Below are positions 60,197 through 64,000 of a stretch of 64,000 bases of DNA, one piece after another; the first letter of the stretch is position 1; each line of letters starts with the position of its first letter. The notes beneath the pieces are model-generated. The model was not told the origin of the DNA. It saw only the letters and a list, made by a program, of their open reading frames with translations, and ran no database searches. The DNA lies in contig CAVRDJ010000002.1 of assembly GCA_963719875.1 (NCBI GenBank), positions 2,542,001 to 2,606,000 on the forward strand. The letters are read 5' to 3'. A program made the position numbers and the translations under genes. This DNA comes from Palsa-360 sp963719875 (GTDB lineage Bacteria > Acidobacteriota > Terriglobia > Acidiferrales > UBA7541).

Positions 60197-60607
60197 TCAG
60201 TACCCAGGAGGATCTACGGTGACGACTTGTCCCCCGGGCATGGTGACCTTCACAGGCCTCAGACTTTTCATCCCATTGACTATGGGAACGCTCTTTTTCT
60301 CAGGGTGCCCGTAAATCGTGACCTGGTCCCCCGGTTTGAACGTGCTGTGGTTCCATCCGACGCCCCGGCTCATGACGTTCGGGGGATGAAATTCCACGGC
60401 CCAAGTTTCGATTTCGCCTTTATCATTTTTCACCTCGAGGAGCAGCAGCGGATGTGGATTTTGCCAATCGAATGTCTTGACTGTTCCGGTGATCGTCCCC
60501 CACGAATCGACATCCCACCGCGAGGCGCCGTGATGCGCAAAAACGCCGGTTGAAATAAAAAAGCCACCGAAAACCATTAGGGCAATGGCTAAAGTTCTAT
60601 GCTTCAT
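60197..60607 (-). CDS. DUF6152 family exported protein
   Basis: The 136-residue precursor has a signal peptide ending at VFAHHGASRWDVD. The mature protein matches DUF6152: ITGTVKTFDWQNPHPLLLLE, then the ETWAVEFHPPNVMSRGVGWN region and FKPGDQVTIYGHPEK. The fold resembles an OB-type barrel, and function is unknown. Genes of this family often accompany the DLTGIW-type secreted protein, as here. The Met at 60607 begins the signal peptide. Confidence 0.82.
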   Translation of the reverse strand: MKHRTLAIALMVFGGFFISTGVFAHHGASRWDVDSWGTITGTVKTFDWQNPHPLLLLEVKNDKGEIETWAVEFHPPNVMSRGVGWNHSTFKPGDQVTIYGHPEKKSVPIVNGMKSLRPVKVTMPGGQVVTVDPPGY

Positions 60608-60702
60608 CTGGCCACCTCTGCAAGTCTCGTGGATGGTCAAACTTTACGTGTCCCGCCAACTTTTGTAAAGAGATCGGGAAAAAGGGCGCCAAGTCTCCGC
60701 AG

Positions 60703-61032
60703 CTAAGGCTCTACGAACTGGCCGGGAGCTGAAACCAAACTGGCAATGTGTATGATTAATCTTCTTTTCGATACAGCAGAGAGGTTTGTGAATTGAATTC
60801 CCATTCCTACATCAACTTCGGAGCGCCGGACGATCCCCTCCAGGGCAATGTCCGTTTGCCCGGCTCGCAGCGTGAAGGTAATTTCCGACCCAGCCGGCAG
60901 AGGGTCCGGGTCGAGGACAAAAACGCCCTCCAGGCTTAAGTCCCGGATGGGTGCGGATCGTTCGCCGTAAGTGATGTGATTTTCCGGCTTGGCTTGGAAT
61001 CGCGGAGTAGCGCGCCTGTCTTTTGGGGGCAT
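60703..61032 (-). CDS. PilZ domain protein
   Basis: This 109-residue single-domain protein has RRATPRFQAK at the N-terminus (the RxxxR element) and IRDLSLEGVFV, the D/NxSxxG element with Glu before Gly. VGMGIQFTNL is the closing strand. It probably binds cyclic di-GMP. It is the third PilZ protein in the window and stands alone. Confidence 0.85.
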   Translation of the reverse strand: MPPKDRRATPRFQAKPENHITYGERSAPIRDLSLEGVFVLDPDPLPAGSEITFTLRAGQTDIALEGIVRRSEVDVGMGIQFTNLSAVSKRRLIIHIASLVSAPGQFVEP

Positions 61033-61266
61033 AGTCTCCAGTCGCCTATGTCATCGCATCCAACAAATGACACTGAATCTTTTATCACAGGGAACGATGG
61101 CGCGCCTCATCTCCCATGTGGAGCGGACGCAAAGCGACCGAAGGCGGGACGTTGGAATTCTTCTGAGTGCACGCACGACGAGCGGATTTCGGCTCGCCGC
61201 ATGCGCAAAATGGTGAGACGCGAAAATCGGTCGGATGAGCTGCGCCCCGCTCTTACAGTGGGGCTC

Positions 61267-62526
61267 TTATTTAACGGGCACGAACCTCTGCACGCGCTCG
61301 CCGCCGAAGACTTCCCCCGTGTAGATGTCGCCCTTGGAGTCGACCGAAATCATATGCAGCCCGTAGAATTGGCCTGCATTTTCGCCCATGCTGCCCAATT
61401 GGCCCACGACCTTGCCATCTTCGCGATTTAGGAACCAGATGTGGTTGTTCGTTAGGTCGGAAATAAACAAGAACAACTGCTGCTTGTCGGGTGAGAACAT
61501 CACGCCCCCAGTCGAGCCGCCGACACCCGTCCACGGCGCCAAGACGAACTCTTTCACGAACTTGCCTTCTTTCGTGGTAACGTCGATGCGGTTGGCCATC
61601 CGGTCGGCAGCGTAGACCATCCCATCGTGGGATACATTCAGCGTGAGGTGGCCCCGGAATTCCTTGGGCATCGGCCCGCCCGGGGTGTACGCGCGGTCCT
61701 TGTCGTCGGTTGTGATCTCCGACAGCTTGTGCCCGTAGGCGCCCCAGCCGCGCTTGAACTGGAACGTGTCCATGTCGAACACCATCACGCGCCCGCCCAG
61801 GTAATTGTCGGCGGCGTACAGCTCGTGCGCCGGTTCGTCCAGCCGAACCTCTTCGATTCCTCCCACGATCATGGGGGTCGTCGGTGGATACTTTGCGCGG
61901 AATGCAGCGGTAGCCGCCTCGCGTGCCGCGCGCTCCTCCGGGGTGATCTTAGCGCGCCCAGCCGGTAGAAATCCAAGAACTGGCCCGGTGCTGCCATGGC
62001 CTGGAGTGCGTGGACCTGTAGGCGCGGCATCTCCTCCACCGCCGCCCGGCGGCATCTCGGGTGCGCGCGGCAATTCGGCGACCAGCGCGCCGGTCTTCGG
62101 ATCGTATTTGCGGACGTTGCCCATCCCGTTGACGACGTTCCCGAGGTAGATGAACCCTTTGCTGTCCACCGTCATGCCGTGCCCTTGCGGCGGGTCGAAC
62201 GAGCCGATGACGTCCCCATTCTTGTCGATGTGGATCATGGACGGCGGCCGGACGCAGCAATCCGCGATCGGGGGAGTAAGCTCTGCCTCCAGCTCAATAT
62301 CGGTCAGGTCGTTTGGACGATCGTGCACCCAAACGTTGTCATCCTTGTCCACGGCCAACCCGGTGACGCCACCCATCTTCCATTTGTTCGGCAAAGGCTT
62401 TGGCCAATCCGCATCCACCTTGTACTTTGGCGCGTTTTGCGTCCGCGCTCCTCGAGCACAAAACAAGACCACCAAGCACAGACCCGCCGCCAGGCCAAAC
62501 GCCATTACACTTCTATCCCTACTCAT
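61267..62526 (-). CDS. Secreted NHL-type beta-propeller protein
   Basis: The 419-residue precursor has a signal peptide ending near GARTQNAP. Propeller strands recur as VTGLAVDKDDNVWVHDRPND, GMTVDSKGFIYLGN, ELYAADNYLGGRVMVFD, VYAADRMANRIDVTTKEG and ISVDSKGDIYTGEVFGGERV. This resembles NHL or peptidyl-alpha-hydroxyglycine lyase-like proteins. A low-complexity Pro/Gly insertion (MPPGGGGGDAAPTGP) interrupts the third blade. Ligand unknown. It is related in architecture to the gene at 31940-33196. Confidence 0.8.
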   Translation of the reverse strand: MSRDRSVMAFGLAAGLCLVVLFCARGARTQNAPKYKVDADWPKPLPNKWKMGGVTGLAVDKDDNVWVHDRPNDLTDIELEAELTPPIADCCVRPPSMIHIDKNGDVIGSFDPPQGHGMTVDSKGFIYLGNVVNGMGNVRKYDPKTGALVAELPRAPEMPPGGGGGDAAPTGPRTPGHGSTGPVLGFLPAGRAKITPEERAAREAATAAFRAKYPPTTPMIVGGIEEVRLDEPAHELYAADNYLGGRVMVFDMDTFQFKRGWGAYGHKLSEITTDDKDRAYTPGGPMPKEFRGHLTLNVSHDGMVYAADRMANRIDVTTKEGKFVKEFVLAPWTGVGGSTGGVMFSPDKQQLFLFISDLTNNHIWFLNREDGKVVGQLGSMGENAGQFYGLHMISVDSKGDIYTGEVFGGERVQRFVPVK

Positions 62527-62600
62527 GAGCCCTCCCCGTCATAATCCGCTGGAAATACTTTTCTGACTATCCCGGTGGGCCCCTTATACACCTGATACAA

Positions 62601-62732
62601 TCAGGAAGCCAGTGCGGGCGCAGGATGCACCTGGCGCTCAATTTCAGAGACTTTGCCGGAGTACCTAGACATTTCCAGTTGGATTAGCGCGAGATAGTTC
62701 AGGGGAGTGGTATCAGCCACGATCGATTGCAT
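62601..62732 (-). pseudogene. Truncated DUF3368/PIN-type toxin remnant
   Basis: A 43-codon frame starts with ATG directly after the antitoxin's TAA and reads MQSIVADTTPLNYLALIQ, the opening strand of DUF3368 PIN-like toxins with the first catalytic Asp. After that the sequence departs (LEMSRYSGKVSEIER) and stops. A normal toxin has about 150-160 residues. The remaining catalytic acidic residues are absent, so this is a decayed toxin. Confidence 0.7.
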
Positions 62733-62999
62733 TTACATGCCAAGTTGCCGGTGCGTCTCGCGATCCCGCTCAAGGTCTTCAAGCGTATATTCCAGTTCGA
62801 CGCCATGACTCTTCAGAAAGGCATCAACTTCCATGCGGGTTTCGTAGCCCAGCAACCGCCGAAGTTGGCCAGCCGAAATCTTGCGTTCGCGGTAGGCTGC
62901 CAAAGTCAGCGTCTCGAACGCGGCGCGGGACAAATCTTGCCCCGGAGCAGCCAGGGCTGCGGAAAGTTCGTCAGGGAGGGCAATCGTGATGTGCTGCAT
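62733..62999 (-). CDS. UPF0175 family antitoxin
   Basis: The 88-residue protein matches UPF0175: ITIALPDELSAAL, AAFETLTLAAYRERKISAGQ, then LRRLLGYETRMEVDAFLKSHGV. Family members are antitoxins paired with DUF3368 PIN-like toxins encoded immediately downstream. Here the antitoxin is complete but the toxin is truncated (62601-62732). Confidence 0.88.
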   Translation of the reverse strand: MQHITIALPDELSAALAAPGQDLSRAAFETLTLAAYRERKISAGQLRRLLGYETRMEVDAFLKSHGVELEYTLEDLERDRETHRQLGM

Positions 63000-63097
63000 T
63001 CTGCAAAGATTATAGCATCATCCAACGAGAGAAATATCTTCGAGACAAGAAATATCCATGAAGGCAGCAAACTTTCCAACGGATGATTTCGTGGCTG

Positions 63098-64000
63098 CTA
63101 AAAGGCCTCTTGAAGAAGGCGCAGCAGGTCGCTTTCGTCAAAGGGAACGGGACTGTTGTCAAGTAGCCTTCGCACTGTGGACGCCATGTGTGAGAGTTGA
63201 GGAAGCTGCTCTTTTTTCAGGCCCAATGCTCGAAGGCCTTTCGGGATTCCAACTTTCGCGGCAAGTTCCTCGACGAGTCCAGCAGCGTGGCTGGCAGCGT
63301 CTCCGTCGGCCTTAGATTTGAGGTTCGGATCCAAACTGCGCGCGATGAAGGCCATTTCTGCAATGCGCGAGGGCGTGATGCTTCTCATTACCGTGGGCAA
63401 CAGGACGGCATTTCCTAAACCGTGCGGCGTGTGCGTCGCTTCCCCAACGGGATATTGCAGCGCGTGCACGGCGGCCGTTCCGGCGGATGAGAATGCCATC
63501 CCAGCAAGTAGGCTCGCCAAAGCCATCTCCTGCCTTGCAGCGCGGTCGCTCGGTTGAGCTACCGCCGTCGGCAGGAACTTTGCGATTGCCGAAATCGCTT
63601 TGGTCGCGAGAACGTCCGACATCGGATTCTTGCCGACGAAGATGGCGTGTGGAGAGCAATCGGTCCGGACCCGCGCACAGAATGATTCAATCGCGTGCGC
63701 GAGTGCGTCCATGCCGGAATGCGCCGTCACACTTGCGGGACACGAAACCGTCAGCGAAGGATCCACAATGGCCCACTTCGGAATCAGAGCGCGAGACGCT
63801 ATTCCAATTTTCATGGCACGCTCGGGGTCCGCGACCACCGCGACAGGACTCACTTCCGATCCGGTGCCCGCAGTTGTGGGAACCGCCACGACCGGCGCAA
63901 TCGGACCGGGAACACTATTTTCGCCGTAATAAGCGGAAAGCGGACCGGGATACTTCACTAGAATCGCCACGGCTTTGGACAAATCTAGGTTGCTGCCGCC
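63098..64000 (-). CDS. Iron-containing alcohol dehydrogenase (5' end outside window)
   Basis: The C-terminal ~300 residues of a type III (iron-dependent) alcohol dehydrogenase are present. The frame stays open to the right edge (GGSNLDLSKAVAIL), and about 90-100 N-terminal residues should lie beyond it. VPTTAGTGSEVSPVAVV is the nucleotide-binding signature, and HSGMDALAHAIESF and TPHGLGNAVLLP carry metal His ligands. It would oxidise alcohols or reduce aldehydes with NAD(P). Substrate is unknown. Confidence 0.9.
   Translation of the reverse strand, partial: GGSNLDLSKAVAILVKYPGPLSAYYGENSVPGPIAPVVAVPTTAGTGSEVSPVAVVADPERAMKIGIASRALIPKWAIVDPSLTVSCPASVTAHSGMDALAHAIESFCARVRTDCSPHAIFVGKNPMSDVLATKAISAIAKFLPTAVAQPSDRAARQEMALASLLAGMAFSSAGTAAVHALQYPVGEATHTPHGLGNAVLLPTVMRSITPSRIAEMAFIARSLDPNLKSKADGDAASHAAGLVEELAAKVGIPKGLRALGLKKEQLPQLSHMASTVRRLLDNSPVPFDESDLLRLLQEAF

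Noticed and set aside
1..64000. CRISPR arrays, rRNA and tRNA genes, prophage
   Set aside because: I looked for regularly spaced direct repeats, rRNA-like stretches, cloverleaf/TTCRA signatures and phage structural genes, and found none convincing. A tRNA search program would be decisive.

Overview
The window looks like a chromosomal segment of an Acidobacteriota genome, probably Terriglobia-like. This is an inference from gene content: several PilZ proteins, DUF6152 and NHL-propeller secreted proteins, a FadN/FadA pair, a caa3-like oxidase operon with two short subunit III genes, GTP-type PEP carboxykinase, and many GTAG-footed REP/BIME palindromes. GC content is high, genes are dense, and no rRNA, tRNA, CRISPR or phage was seen.

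Layout. 0-2.1 kb: a PilZ protein, a secreted pilin-domain protein and a frameshifted receiver-domain gene. 2.3-7.4 kb: a glutaredoxin-like protein, then a protein-thiocarboxylate cysteine biosynthesis locus (cysM, JAMM hydrolase, CysO-type carrier, MoeB-rhodanese) and a CDGSH protein. 7.7-9.4 kb: a diguanylate cyclase and a PilZ protein. 9.8-12.5 kb: a glycan operon (FkbM methyltransferase, GT2, GT4). 12.7-17.8 kb: FHA and DUF3467 proteins, an Nramp transporter, a cytochrome c, a peroxiredoxin and hypotheticals. 17.9-22.9 kb: a cytochrome c oxidase operon. 23-29.5 kb: pckG, a DUF2721 protein, a patatin and fadN. 29.5-33.2 kb: HicBA, a HExxH protein, an ERCC4 nuclease and a secreted propeller, lying between fadN and fadA. 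34.6-43.8 kb: PAP2, PHP and GT28-like proteins, gpmI, a REP-associated transposase unit, an orphan antitoxin, eno, glgC, rpsU and a zinc-ribbon protein. 44-53.5 kb: a purine/ureide catabolism cluster (xanthine dehydrogenase, allantoinase, allantoicase, UraD, UraH, guanine deaminase and a convergent DUF6986 aldolase-like gene). 53.6-56.8 kb: the pntAA-pntAB-pntB transhydrogenase. 57-64 kb: an MFS exporter, secreted proteins, PilZ, a decayed UPF0175/PIN module and a partial Fe-alcohol dehydrogenase.

The strongest signals are: (1) about a dozen GTAG-footed inverted REP pairs of several stem types, plus one REP-associated tyrosine transposase enclosed by perfect 26-bp inverted REPs, with REPs supplying stop codons and even signal-peptide codons to host genes; (2) a CysO carrier whose terminal Gly-Gly is followed by a 24-residue tail partly made of a dispersed repeat, next to a JAMM protease that might remove it; (3) a COX1 that lacks the usual K-channel residues; (4) a purine operon without uricase but with a DUF6986 enzyme of unknown reaction; (5) a one-base frameshift in a receiver gene, and a PIN toxin reduced to its first residues.
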